Source: Meiothermus sp. CFH 77666 (GTDB taxonomy: Bacteria; Deinococcota; Deinococci; Deinococcales; Thermaceae). Taken from it: a DNA stretch of 64,000 bases. Position numbers and translations under genes: made by a program. The DNA lies in NCBI RefSeq assembly GCF_017497985.1, contig NZ_JAGDFV010000011.1:44754-108753 (forward strand), in the 5' to 3' direction. The first letter of the stretch is position 1, and every line of letters begins with the position of its first letter. This document shows positions 33,143 through 41,416 of the stretch, one piece after another. A model generated the notes under the pieces. The model saw nothing but the letters and a program-made list of their open reading frames with translations, did no database searches and was not told the DNA's origin.

Positions 33143-33946
33143 TTACTCTCCCCTGAACTGCGCGGGGCGCTTTTCCAGGAAGGCCTGGGTGCCCTCGCGC
33201 ATGTCCTTGGTGGCACAGGCCAGGCCGAACAGGTCGGCCTCGATTTCCAGGGCCTCCTGTAAATCCAGGTTTTCGCCCCGTCCGACGGCTTCCTTGGCAA
33301 GCGCCAGGGCCACCGGGCCGTTTTTCAGGATGGCGGCGGCCAGCTCTTTGGCGGTTTGCAAGGCGTCCTCGCCCACCCGGTTGACCAGGCCCAGGCTCAG
33401 GGCTTCTTCGGCGGTGACGTGACGCCCGGTAAAAATCAGGTCGAGCGCCCTGCCCCGGCCTACCAGGCGCGGCAGACGCTGGGTGCCGCCAAAGCCGGGG
33501 ATGATGCCCAGGCCCACCTCGGGGAGGCCCAGTTTGGCTTTGTGGCTGGCTACCCGCAGATCGCAGGCCAGGGCCAGCTCGAGGCCCCCTCCCAGGGCAA
33601 AGCCGTTGATGGCGGCGATGCTGGGCACCGGCAGGGCGGCAATCTCGTTGAAGACCGACTGGCCCATGATGGCGAACTCCCGGGCAGCGAACACGTCCTG
33701 CAGGTCGGCAATCTGCCCGATGTCGGCCCCGGCCACAAAAGCCTTGCCCTCCCCAGTGAAGATGGCCACCTTGACTTCGGGATCCTGGGTGATGACCTCG
33801 GTTACCTCGGCTAGCTCAATCAGGACATCCTGGTTAAGGGCGTTGAGGGCCTGGGGACGCTGGATTGTGACGATGCCCAGGTTTTCTTCCACCCGGTAGG
33901 TGAGAAACTCAAAATCGGGTAGCTCGAGTTCAAACTTTTCTGCCAC
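33143..33946 (-). CDS. Enoyl-CoA hydratase
   Basis: A 267-residue crotonase with both catalytic glutamates ([12 protein letters not shown] and [17 protein letters not shown]) and the oxyanion segment [10 protein letters not shown], so a working trans-2-enoyl-CoA hydratase of beta-oxidation is likely. The N-terminus carries about 20 extra residues ([16 protein letters not shown]) compared with the shortest family members. The start is GTG at 33944-33946, with AGGAGG about six bases upstream. It is the third crotonase gene in the window and stands apart from the pair at 11979-13551. Confidence 0.92.
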   Translation of the reverse strand: MAEKFELELPDFEFLTYRVEENLGIVTIQRPQALNALNQDVLIELAEVTEVITQDPEVKVAIFTGEGKAFVAGADIGQIADLQDVFAAREFAIMGQSVFNEIAALPVPSIAAINGFALGGGLELALACDLRVASHKAKLGLPEVGLGIIPGFGGTQRLPRLVGRGRALDLIFTGRHVTAEEALSLGLVNRVGEDALQTAKELAAAILKNGPVALALAKEAVGRGENLDLQEALEIEADLFGLACATKDMREGTQAFLEKRPAQFRGE

Positions 33947-34092
33947 GGCGAACCTCCTGAGGGCCCTGGGGCCGGTGCGTTTGCATGGGCCAAGCATAAC
34001 AGAAGCGCAGGGCAGGAGGTACGGGCGGCCACTGTTCTGTTCTGGATAAAGCTTTATCAGAGCCGGATGGCTCTAAGAATTTGAAGAGCGCT

Positions 34093-36621
34093 CTACTTGG
34101 CCTCGAGCCAGTTGTCCCCCACGCCAATCCCAACCTCGAGGGGCACCGCCAGTTGCCAGGCCTCCTGCATCACTGTCCGAACCACTTCCGATACCTCCGG
34201 CACCCGACTTTCTTCAGCCTCGACCAGAAGCTCGTCGTGCACCTGTAGCACCAGGTGGGCGTCCAGGTGCAGGAGCTCGGGCTGTAGTTTGACCATGGCC
34301 AGCTTCATCAGGTCGGCGGCGGTGCCCTGGACGGGCATGTTGAAGGCCATGCGTTCGGCTGCCTCACGCACGCTGCGAATGCGCGAGTCCAGGTCGGCTA
34401 CAAAGCGGCGGCGGCCAAACAGGGTCTCGACGTAGCCGTTTTGGCGGGCCTCGGCCAGTACTTTTTCAATCCAGGCCCGCACCCTGGGATACGAGGCAAA
34501 GTAGCGCTCAATGAAGCGCTCGGCCTCGGCGTAGGGAATGGCCAGCTCGTTCGACAGGCGATGCGCCGACATGCCATAAAGCACCCCAAAGTTGATGGTC
34601 TTGGCAGCCCGGCGCTGCTCGGGAGCTACCTGGGTCAGATCCAGACCAAACATCCAGGCTGCGGTCTGGGTGTGGATGTCCTTGCCCTCGCGGAAGACCT
34701 GTATCAGGTTCTCATCGCCGGACAGGTGGGCCAGCACCCGCAGCTCGATTTGCGAGTAATCCGCGGCGATCAGCTTCATGCCGGGTGCGGCCCGGAAGGC
34801 TTTGCGGATGCGGCGGCCTATCTCGGTGCGGACAGGGATGTTTTGCAGGTTGGGGTCTATCGAGGAGAGCCGTCCGGTGGCGGTGCCGGTCTGGTTGAAG
34901 CGGGTGTGCAGGCGGCCCGTTTTGGGGTGAATCAGCTTGGGCAGGGGGTCGAGGTAGGTGCTTTTGAGCTTGGTGAGCTCGCGGTAGGCGAGGATGCGGT
35001 TCACAATTTCGTGCTGGCCCAAAAGCTCTTCCAGCGCACTGGCCGCGGTGGAGCGTTTGCCGGTCTGGGTTTTGCGGCCCGAAGCCGATAGCTTGAGTTC
35101 GTCGTACAGGACGACCTCGAGCTGATCCCTCGAGTTCACATTAAAGGGGTGGCCGGCCAGGCGGTGAATCTCGGCCTCGAGGTAGGAGATTTCCTTGCCC
35201 AGCTCCTCGGCAAGCTGCCCCAGATACTCGGTATCGAGCGAGATGCCCCTGGCTTCTACACGGGCCAGCACTGCCGAGAGGGGCTTTTCGATCTCGCGGT
35301 AGAGCCACTCGATCTGGGGGTTCTCGCCGATGCGGCGTTGGAGGGTTTCCCACAGGACATGGGCGGCCTGGGCGCGTTCGGCGGGGTCGTTGTTCCAGTC
35401 GCCTGCGCCATAGCGCCGCACGGTGCTGGCAGGGTCGCTGTTGGAGGGGTCGTAGAGGTAAGCCAGCAGCAGGGGGTCGTCGCCGGGGGGCACCCAGACC
35501 CCTTCCTTGAGGGCCAGTACCGATAAATCTTTTGCAGCCATGCTGCGAATTTCAGGAAATCTTTTCAGCTCATGCAGGCTGGGCTGCCCCCGGTAAACCT
35601 TGCCCTCCGCATAAGCCGCCAGGCCCAACCAGTTCGCCCACATGGGCTGGGCCCGGTCGAGGGTGTAGCCCAGAAAGGCTTCGGGCGGCGGCGGCCAGGC
35701 CGCTTCCTCGGTGGGGGGCGGGGCCGCGAGCAGATTCAACTCGCGCAAAATGGAGCCGAACTCGAGCCGCTCGAGCGCCTCACGCAAGGCCGGGCGATCC
35801 GGCTCGCGGCGGTGGCAGTCGCGGAAATCGAGCTCGAGGGGCACGTCGGTGTGAATCTGCGAGAGGGCATGGGAAAGCCTGACGTTATCGCGGCTCTCCT
35901 CGAGGCTGGCCCGCAGCTTGGGGGTAAGGGCATCCAGGTGGGCATACAGCTCCTCCAGCGACCCCCATTCCTGCAACAGTTTGGCCGCCGTTTTCTCCCC
36001 AATGCCCTTGGCCCCCGGCAGGTTGTCGGAGGAATCGCCCACCAGCGAGCGATAATCCACCCATTGCGCCACCGATACCCCATATTTTTCCTGTACCGCC
36101 TGGGGGTTCATCAGGCGTCCGTCGGGCAGCATGACCAGGACGTTTTCCGAAAGGAGCTGAAAACTATCGCGGTCGCCGGTCAGAATCCGCACCGGATAGC
36201 CCTCCCGTTCGCCCTTTTTGGCCAGGGTTCCAATCACGTCGTCGGCTTCGTACCCAGGCACTTCCAGCCGCCGGAGCCCCAGCAGATCCACCAGTTCCTT
36301 GATTTTTTCGAGCTGGGAGTGAAAATCGTCCGGGGTGGGCGCCCGTCCGGCTTTGTATTCCTCGAAGGCGTCGTGACGGAAGGTTCTGGTGGGGGGGTCG
36401 AAGACCACAATTACGCAGTCGCCGTCGTCCTTGAGCAGTTTGAGCAGGGTCCGCAAAAAACCAAACACCGCCTGGGTGGGCTCACCCCTCGAGGTGCTGA
36501 GTTTTTCAAAGGCAAAGTAGCTCCGGTAGGCCAGGTGGTGACCATCTACCAGCCAGATACGATCTGGCCTGGGCAGCTCGGCAGAGGGGGGTTCGCTGGT
36601 GAACAGGCTGGGTTGCTCCAC
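34093..36621 (-). CDS. polA: DNA polymerase I, Taq type
   Basis: An 842-residue family A DNA polymerase for Okazaki fragment processing and repair. It has three parts: an N-terminal 5'-3' nuclease domain (residues ~20-300; DGHHLAYRSYFA, GYEADDVIGTLAKK, GDSSDNLPGAKGIGEKTA), a vestigial 3'-5' exonuclease domain without the carboxylate motifs, as in Taq polymerase, and the polymerase domain. Polymerase motif A is DYSQIELRVLAHLSGD, motif B is RRAAKTINFGVLYGMSA and motif C is VHDE. The start is GTG with TAGAAT six bases upstream (minus strand, 36628-36633), giving a leaderless mRNA. It is a single gene. Confidence 0.98.
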   Translation of the reverse strand: MEQPSLFTSEPPSAELPRPDRIWLVDGHHLAYRSYFAFEKLSTSRGEPTQAVFGFLRTLLKLLKDDGDCVIVVFDPPTRTFRHDAFEEYKAGRAPTPDDFHSQLEKIKELVDLLGLRRLEVPGYEADDVIGTLAKKGEREGYPVRILTGDRDSFQLLSENVLVMLPDGRLMNPQAVQEKYGVSVAQWVDYRSLVGDSSDNLPGAKGIGEKTAAKLLQEWGSLEELYAHLDALTPKLRASLEESRDNVRLSHALSQIHTDVPLELDFRDCHRREPDRPALREALERLEFGSILRELNLLAAPPPTEEAAWPPPPEAFLGYTLDRAQPMWANWLGLAAYAEGKVYRGQPSLHELKRFPEIRSMAAKDLSVLALKEGVWVPPGDDPLLLAYLYDPSNSDPASTVRRYGAGDWNNDPAERAQAAHVLWETLQRRIGENPQIEWLYREIEKPLSAVLARVEARGISLDTEYLGQLAEELGKEISYLEAEIHRLAGHPFNVNSRDQLEVVLYDELKLSASGRKTQTGKRSTAASALEELLGQHEIVNRILAYRELTKLKSTYLDPLPKLIHPKTGRLHTRFNQTGTATGRLSSIDPNLQNIPVRTEIGRRIRKAFRAAPGMKLIAADYSQIELRVLAHLSGDENLIQVFREGKDIHTQTAAWMFGLDLTQVAPEQRRAAKTINFGVLYGMSAHRLSNELAIPYAEAERFIERYFASYPRVRAWIEKVLAEARQNGYVETLFGRRRFVADLDSRIRSVREAAERMAFNMPVQGTAADLMKLAMVKLQPELLHLDAHLVLQVHDELLVEAEESRVPEVSEVVRTVMQEAWQLAVPLEVGIGVGDNWLEAK

Positions 36622-36869
36622 CCGAATATTCTACCCCCATTCGGTTACAAACAGAAAGTTGTGGACAAGGATTCCAACCTGGTTGAGCCCAAGGTCGAAA
36701 ACCTCAAAGGACGGCGTCGCAGCGATGTCTGGATGGCTTCGTTGAAGGGCTGCATCTAACTGCGGCGATTTCTGCCATCGGGGGTGCTCTAGAAAAGTGC
36801 CAAAAGCCGCCGGGTGCTGGTAGGATGTGTGGGTTGTGCGTTGGTAATGCGCCCTTATGAGAGGAACCT

Positions 36870-37127
36870 ATGCAAAACGAGACCGAGAAACTCGAGTGGT
36901 TCGAAATTCAACTACGAATCAAGACCATTGAAGTGATGCTGGGCCCCAAGTACCGTGAGGCCATGGCCCTGACGCTGGGTACCCTCTACGACGAGCAAAA
37001 GATTGTAGCCATGGCCAGGCGACTGGGGGTTACGCCTGAGGGGCTCCTGGATCGCCTGGAAAAGATGCGCCTCGAGCTCGGCATCGAGCAGGAGATTACC
37101 AAGGGTGTGCTGAAGCTGAAGCGCTAG
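36870..37127 (+). CDS. Small helical protein, unknown
   Basis: An 85-residue basic-acidic helical protein (FEIQLRIKTIEVMLG, then KIVAMARRLGVTPEGLLDRLEKMRLELG). The second half could form a small helix-turn-helix, but I do not recognise a family. The start follows GAGGA by five bases, and TAGGAT near 36821 may be the -10 box. It converges with aspS on the other strand, with 13 bases between the two stops. Confidence 0.65.
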   Translation: MQNETEKLEWFEIQLRIKTIEVMLGPKYREAMALTLGTLYDEQKIVAMARRLGVTPEGLLDRLEKMRLELGIEQEITKGVLKLKR

Positions 37128-37140
37128 GTGCTGGACTGTC

Positions 37141-38412
37141 TTACGGCGTCAGGCGGTGGCGGTCGCGAGGAAAGGCCCGTGCGAAGCGGACGTTGGGCAG
37201 GCCCAGGAGTTTCTGGGTCAGGCGCTCCGCCCCGATGGCAAAGCCGCCGTGGGGGGGCATGCCGTACTTGAAAACCTCGAGGTAGCCGGCAAACTGCGCG
37301 GGGTCGTGGCCTTTCTTTTTCAGTTGCTCCACCAGCATCTCGTACTGGTGGATGCGCTGCCCGCCGGAGGTGATTTCCAACCCCCTGAACAGCAAATCGA
37401 AGCCTCGGGTGGCGCCGTCGCCCTCGGGGTAGGCGTAGAAGGGCCGGGCGGTTTCGGGGTATTTGGCAATAAAGAGGAAGTCCACGCCCCATTTTTCCCT
37501 GGCCCAGGCCCCCAGGGTCCGCTCGGCCTCCTCGTTAAAGTCGGCCCCAACCGGCATGCCCAGTTCCTCACGCAGGATGCGGCGGGCTTCTTTGTGCTCG
37601 AGGCGGGGCATCTCGGCCAGGTTGGGCCACTCGACTTCCAGAAGCCCACACTCCGCTGGGGTGCTGGCTCGAGCTTCTTCCAGCATGGCCCGCAGAAGCT
37701 CTTCCTCGAGGTCTATCACGTCGTATTCCGACTCGATAAAACCCATCTCGACGTCGAGAGAAAGGTACTCGTTGAGGTGGCGGCTGGTGGCGTGCTGCTC
37801 GGCCCGAAAGACCGGCGCGACCTCGTAGACCCGTTCGTAAACGCCCACCATAATTTGTTTGTAAAGCTGGGGCGACTGGGCCAGGTAGGCCCGGTGTTCA
37901 AAGTAATCGATACCAAAGAGATTGCTGCCTCCCTCGGCTCCCGCCGAGACAATCTTTGGGGTGAAAATCTCGGTAAAGCCCTGGCTGTCCAGGTAGTTGC
38001 GAAAACCCCGTACCAGGGCCGCCTGAACCTTCAGGATTGCCCTCGCCTTTTCTCCACGCAGGCTCACATGGCGGTACTCGAGCAACGTTTCGGGGTTAAC
38101 CCGCCAGTCCTCCTTGGGAATCTCGATAGGGCTGGGTTCGCTGGCGGTGGCGAGGAACTCGAGGTCGTCGGCCAGCACCTCGTAGCCCCCAGGGGCCTTG
38201 GTGTTGGCCACTACCTGCCCTACCACGCGCATGGAAGACTCGGCCAGGGGCAACTCAAAACGCTTATCCACCACCACCTGCACAATGCCGCTCCGGTCGC
38301 GCAAGAGGGCAAACTGAATACCGCCAAGGTCGCGCTTCCAGTGCAGGAAGCCTTGAAGGGTAACGGTCTGGCCGACATGCTGGGCTACTTCGCTCGCAAG
38401 GGTTCTGGGCAT
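37141..38412 (-). CDS. aspS: Aspartyl-tRNA synthetase, archaeal type, probably non-discriminating (AspRS2)
   Basis: A 423-residue class IIb synthetase that closely follows Thermus thermophilus AspRS2. It has an N-terminal OB-fold anticodon domain (VTLQGFLHWKRDLGGIQF), then motif 2 (VYEVAPVFRAEQHATSRHLNEY) and motif 3 (GGFAIGAERLTQKLLG). It lacks the large insertion of bacterial-type AspRS. Enzymes of this type charge both tRNA-Asp and tRNA-Asn with aspartate, the latter being amidated by GatCAB. The gene is preceded by a consensus promoter, a leader peptide with Asp-Asn-Asn codons and a terminator hairpin, and its ribosome site is GAGGAGAG. Regulation by charged tRNA-Asp and tRNA-Asn levels is therefore likely. 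Confidence 0.95.
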   Translation of the reverse strand: MPRTLASEVAQHVGQTVTLQGFLHWKRDLGGIQFALLRDRSGIVQVVVDKRFELPLAESSMRVVGQVVANTKAPGGYEVLADDLEFLATASEPSPIEIPKEDWRVNPETLLEYRHVSLRGEKARAILKVQAALVRGFRNYLDSQGFTEIFTPKIVSAGAEGGSNLFGIDYFEHRAYLAQSPQLYKQIMVGVYERVYEVAPVFRAEQHATSRHLNEYLSLDVEMGFIESEYDVIDLEEELLRAMLEEARASTPAECGLLEVEWPNLAEMPRLEHKEARRILREELGMPVGADFNEEAERTLGAWAREKWGVDFLFIAKYPETARPFYAYPEGDGATRGFDLLFRGLEITSGGQRIHQYEMLVEQLKKKGHDPAQFAGYLEVFKYGMPPHGGFAIGAERLTQKLLGLPNVRFARAFPRDRHRLTP

Positions 38413-38451
38413 GCTCTCTCCTCAAAACGCTGGACGGTGCCTGGGCTCAAT

Positions 38452-38483
38452 AAAAAACCCCCGATACAACGAGGTACCGGGGG
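38452..38483 (-). terminator. Attenuator terminator in the aspS leader
   Basis: On the minus strand CCCCCGGTAC (38483-38474), a 6-base loop and GTATCGGGGG (38467-38458) form a 10-bp stem with one G-U pair, followed by six T residues (38457-38452). It lies 40 bases before the aspS ATG. The segment GGGGGCGA (38499-38492), directly after the leader peptide stop, can instead pair with TCGACCCCC (38487-38479), which destroys the terminator. Confidence 0.85.
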
Positions 38484-38499
38484 TCGAAATCTCGCCCCC

Positions 38500-38526
38500 T
38501 TAAGGATTATTGTCCGTCCGCAACAT
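38500..38526 (-). CDS. Leader peptide MLRTDNNP of the aspS attenuator
   Basis: An eight-codon frame (MLRTDNNP, stop TAA at 38502-38500) starting ten bases after a TAATAT -10 box. Codons five to seven are GAC AAT AAT, that is Asp-Asn-Asn. The downstream gene encodes an AspRS expected to charge both tRNA-Asp and tRNA-Asn. A ribosome halted at these codons would leave GGGGGCGA (38499-38492) free to form the antiterminator. A ribosome reaching the stop would cover it and let the terminator form. The coincidence of codons, position and paired hairpins makes a ribosome-mediated attenuator the simplest reading. Confidence 0.8.
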   Translation of the reverse strand: MLRTDNNP

Positions 38527-38536
38527 CCTGACCTGC

Positions 38537-38565
38537 ATATTACGTGCCAAATCTCACTTGGTCAA
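38537..38565 (-). promoter_or_regulatory. Promoter of the aspS operon
   Basis: On the minus strand TTGACC (38560-38565) and TAATAT (38537-38542) are exactly 17 bases apart. Transcription should start near 38530, a few bases before the leader-peptide ATG at 38526. Confidence 0.85.
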
Positions 38566-38992
38566 GCCAGTTTGATATGACGCAGGCTCTGATCATTTGC
38601 CTGGGCATTGTCGTTTCAACCCCTCAGCCGGCGACAGCGGTTAACGCCAGAGCTGTTTTATTTGGCAAATGGAGCGCCAAACTAGCCGGCGCTGTCGCCA
38701 CCCTCTCCCGCAATGGGAGAGGGAAAGGGGAAAACGATGTAAGCCTGGATAGGTACACTGGTTACACAACCTGAAATGAGTCGTTTCGCAGCCCACGACC
38801 TCTGCTGGGTGAGGGGTTCGCCCCAGGGGAAGGATACGGGTGAACCTTCCGTACCTTCTTTGCTTGAGCGTTTTGCATACCGTAGTGGATGCAGGTAGGG
38901 GGCAGATGTAGCAAACCTGCAACCTACCTCCCACTGCCGACCCCAAATCATGCGTCGCTGAAAGTTGGTTACACGCCTAATGTTCGTGCAGC
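38566..38992. other. Non-coding spacer with inverted repeats and a heptamer array
   Basis: GGCGACAGCG (~38630-38639) is the reverse complement of CGCTGTCGCC (~38691-38700). Between them TTTGGC and GCCAAA form a second inverted pair. Further hairpins are CCCTCTCCC with GGGAGAGGG near 38701-38723. 38914-38941 is a four-unit heptamer array (AACCTGC, AACCTAC, CTCCCAC, TGCCGAC). No coding frame is convincing. The nested inverted repeats look like a decayed small mobile element or a palindromic repeat. Confidence 0.5.
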
Positions 38993-39421
38993 TCAGACCT
39001 TGCGCAAAAGTTGCAAGATTTCCCGGCCATACTTTCCAGCTTTGGCCTTGCCAAACCCCTTGATCTGCCCCAGCTCTTCTGGGCTTTGCGGGTTGCTCTC
39101 CAGGATGGCCTCTAGCTCGGCATTGGTGGCAATCACGTAGGGTGGAACGCCCTCTTCCTTGGCTTTCTGGCTCCGCCATTTGCGGAGCGCTTCAAAGGCC
39201 GGGCTGCTGGGGGCTTCGGCAGGTTTGGGTGGTGGGGTGGGCTCTGGATGGGCGGCTGCCCTGGCATCGCCCTCGTAGAACACCAGCACGCTCCAAAAGG
39301 GCGCATCGCCCGCAACCAGGCTGCTGGATACCTGGATGGGCATGACCTGGGCCAAAAACCGGTTGAGTTTTTCGAGGTCTTTGGCATTCTCTAACCGAAG
39401 CGTAAAGGTCTGGCACTGCAT
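38993..39421 (-). CDS. HRDC-domain protein
   Basis: A 142-residue protein. The C-terminal ~65 residues form an HRDC domain (FEALRKWRSQKAKEEGVPPYVIATNAEL, then LGQIKGFGKAKAGKYGREIL), the nucleic-acid-binding module of RecQ and RNase D. The N-terminal ~75 residues (FTLRLENAKDLEKLNRFLAQV) are unrelated to helicase and probably a small alpha/beta domain, with a Pro/Glu linker between. It stands alone without RecQ or RNase D. TAAACT (minus strand, 39428-39433) is six bases before the ATG, giving a leaderless mRNA. Confidence 0.88.
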   Translation of the reverse strand: MQCQTFTLRLENAKDLEKLNRFLAQVMPIQVSSSLVAGDAPFWSVLVFYEGDARAAAHPEPTPPPKPAEAPSSPAFEALRKWRSQKAKEEGVPPYVIATNAELEAILESNPQSPEELGQIKGFGKAKAGKYGREILQLLRKV

Positions 39422-39466
39422 GGTTTCAGTTTACCGCCCATTCCAGATGCCCTGGACATCTTCGGA

Positions 39467-40228
39467 TCAGAACCCGAAACAAGCCTGGGCATTCTGGTCG
39501 GTAATGGTTTCCATAGCCGGGGTTTCCATGCCGCGAATCTCGGCCAGCCTGGCCAGGGTAAAGCGGGCCAGGGCCGGGTGGTTGCGCTGGCCGCGATGCG
39601 GTTCTGGGGGCAGGAAAGGGGCGTCGGTCTCGATAAGCAGACGGTTCAGGGGAATCTCTTGGGCGGCCTCGCGCAAGGCGGTGTTCTTCTTGTAGGTTAG
39701 TGGCCCGGCAAAGCCAAAGTAGGCTCCCAGCACCAGCCCGGCTTCCAGCAAGGCAGGGTGGCCTCCGAAAGCATGCAGCACAAACTTTGCGGGTTTGTTC
39801 TGATAGAGCCATTCGGCCATCTCGGTTTCGGCCTGGCCCTCTACCTTGCTGCGAACGTGAAAAATGAGCGGAAGCCCCAGCGTCTGGGCCAGTTGGTGCT
39901 GAAAGTCCAGGGCTTTGTACTGGGCTTGCCGGGTTTCGGGCGTCCAGTAGAAGTCCAGCCCGGTCTCGCCAATGGCGCGTACCCTGGGGTGCAGGGCCAG
40001 GTGGTGCAGATCGGCCTCGAGCTCCGGGGATAGCAGACCGGCCTCGGTGGGGTGCAGGCCCACTGCGGCCCAGATGTGGGGGTGGGCCTCGGCCAGGGCC
40101 AGGGCTTTGCGGTTGCGGACGGGGTTGGTGCCGATGGTCAGAATGGCCTTGAAATCCCTCGAGGCCTCGAGGGCGGCCTGGGTTTCCTCGGGTTCCATGT
40201 AGTCCAGGTGGCAGTGGGTGTCGGTCAT
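39467..40228 (-). CDS. tatD: TatD-family metal-dependent deoxyribonuclease
   Basis: A 253-residue TIM-barrel hydrolase. Metal ligands are visible in DTHCHLDY (residues 3-10), AIGETGLDFYW, FHVRS, LHAFGG and LIETDAPFLPP. TatD enzymes are 3'-5' exodeoxyribonucleases or related phosphodiesterases involved in DNA repair and turnover. The protein ends after DQNAQACFGF, the usual NaxxlFgl end. It precedes the HRDC protein gene on the same strand by 45 bases, and that gene has its own -10 box. Confidence 0.93.
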   Translation of the reverse strand: MTDTHCHLDYMEPEETQAALEASRDFKAILTIGTNPVRNRKALALAEAHPHIWAAVGLHPTEAGLLSPELEADLHHLALHPRVRAIGETGLDFYWTPETRQAQYKALDFQHQLAQTLGLPLIFHVRSKVEGQAETEMAEWLYQNKPAKFVLHAFGGHPALLEAGLVLGAYFGFAGPLTYKKNTALREAAQEIPLNRLLIETDAPFLPPEPHRGQRNHPALARFTLARLAEIRGMETPAMETITDQNAQACFGF

Positions 40229-40303
40229 AGCGAAGACAGTCCGCCGTTCAGTTTACGCCCTACGCTACAGCCAATAGACCTCTGGCTTTCATACACTGGC
40301 AGC

Positions 40304-41371
40304 ATGCGCTTCTGGATGATAGCTCTGCTGGTTTTTCTTGCCGGCTGCCTGCCCGCCCTGCAGCCCGTGGATCCCGATCGGATCCCTAGCGCCGATAACT
40401 GGGGGCCTAACAACGCACCCCTCGAGTGGTGGTACGTCTCGGGCTACCTGCCCGACGAGGGGCTGGCCTTTCACTGGGCTTTGTTCAAGGCCTACGCCCC
40501 GCAAAACTGGCAGGTGGGCTTCATCAACCCCGCCATCTTTTTCCCCGGCCCCTACCACGCCTCGCACATTGCCCTGACCGACCTTCGCACCAACCAGAAA
40601 CTATTTGAGGAGCGCTTCGACTTTCGCACCGACCGCCCACGTGGCGACAGCCTGGTGGCCTTCCCCCCCTTACGCATCGAACAGGGCGACTGGAGGCTGG
40701 TGCAGGTGGGTAACAGCTACCAGCTCTCGGCAGGGCCCATCCAGGTGCGCCTGACCCCCCTCAAACCCGCGGTGGTGCATCCGCCAGGGTACTCGGGCAC
40801 CGCCGAAACCGGGCGCATGTACTACGTTTCCTTTACCCGCCTGGCCCTCGAGGGCGTGATTGCAGGCAGGCCGGTGCGCGGCGAGGCCTGGATGGATCAC
40901 CAGTGGGGTGACCAGCTTGGAACCCAGGGGAATGCGACCGGGCTGGGGGCCATCTGGGACTGGTTTGGGCTGCACCTCTCCGATGGTACCGACCTGATGC
41001 TATACCGGGTCAAGAACGCCAGAGGAGAGGTGGTGCAACTGGCCGGTACCGCCACGCTTCCGGACGGGCAGATTCGTGAACTGAGGAACCTCCAGATGAC
41101 CCCCCTGGAAAGCTGGACCTCGTCCAGTGGGCGCAGCTACAACCTTAGCTGGCAGGTTGCCGCCGAGGGCCTGAGCCTTCGCCTGGAGCCCTTGCGAAAA
41201 GACCAGGAACTCCTGACTACCTCAACCCGGGTGGCCTACTGGGAAGGCCCGGTGGCGGGCACCGGCACCTGGCAAGGCCAGATCGTGCAGGCTAAAGGCA
41301 TGGGCGAGTTTGTGGCCGGGCCCTACGACCCGCCCGGCAGCCTGTTTGGGTTTCCAGGGCAGGGGCGATAG
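40304..41371 (+). CDS. Lipoprotein of the CrtC / AttH-like hydroxyneurosporene synthase family
   Basis: A 355-residue exported lipoprotein: signal peptide with lipobox LAGC and lipid-bearing Cys15, followed by a two-domain lipocalin-like fold of the CrtC/AttH family. Visible signatures are APLEWWYVSGYLPDEG, GEAWMDHQWGDQ and WDWFGLHLSDGTDLMLY. Members hydrate carotenoids or have unknown roles. Thermaceae make carotenoids, but no crt genes are adjacent, so the substrate is open. ATG 40304 is chosen for the signal peptide and because TACACT (40292-40297) lies six bases upstream. Confidence 0.88.
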   Translation: MRFWMIALLVFLAGCLPALQPVDPDRIPSADNWGPNNAPLEWWYVSGYLPDEGLAFHWALFKAYAPQNWQVGFINPAIFFPGPYHASHIALTDLRTNQKLFEERFDFRTDRPRGDSLVAFPPLRIEQGDWRLVQVGNSYQLSAGPIQVRLTPLKPAVVHPPGYSGTAETGRMYYVSFTRLALEGVIAGRPVRGEAWMDHQWGDQLGTQGNATGLGAIWDWFGLHLSDGTDLMLYRVKNARGEVVQLAGTATLPDGQIRELRNLQMTPLESWTSSSGRSYNLSWQVAAEGLSLRLEPLRKDQELLTTSTRVAYWEGPVAGTGTWQGQIVQAKGMGEFVAGPYDPPGSLFGFPGQGR

Positions 41372-41402
41372 GAACGGGTTTTCACGCTGGCCCTCATGGG
41401 TG

Positions 41403-41416
41403 GGCTACTGGCTACT
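41403..41416. repeat. Two tandem GGCTACT heptamers
   Basis: Two perfect copies of GGCTACT (41403-41409 and 41410-41416) in the 40-base spacer between convergent genes. This is the shortest member of the heptamer-array set. Confidence 0.4.
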
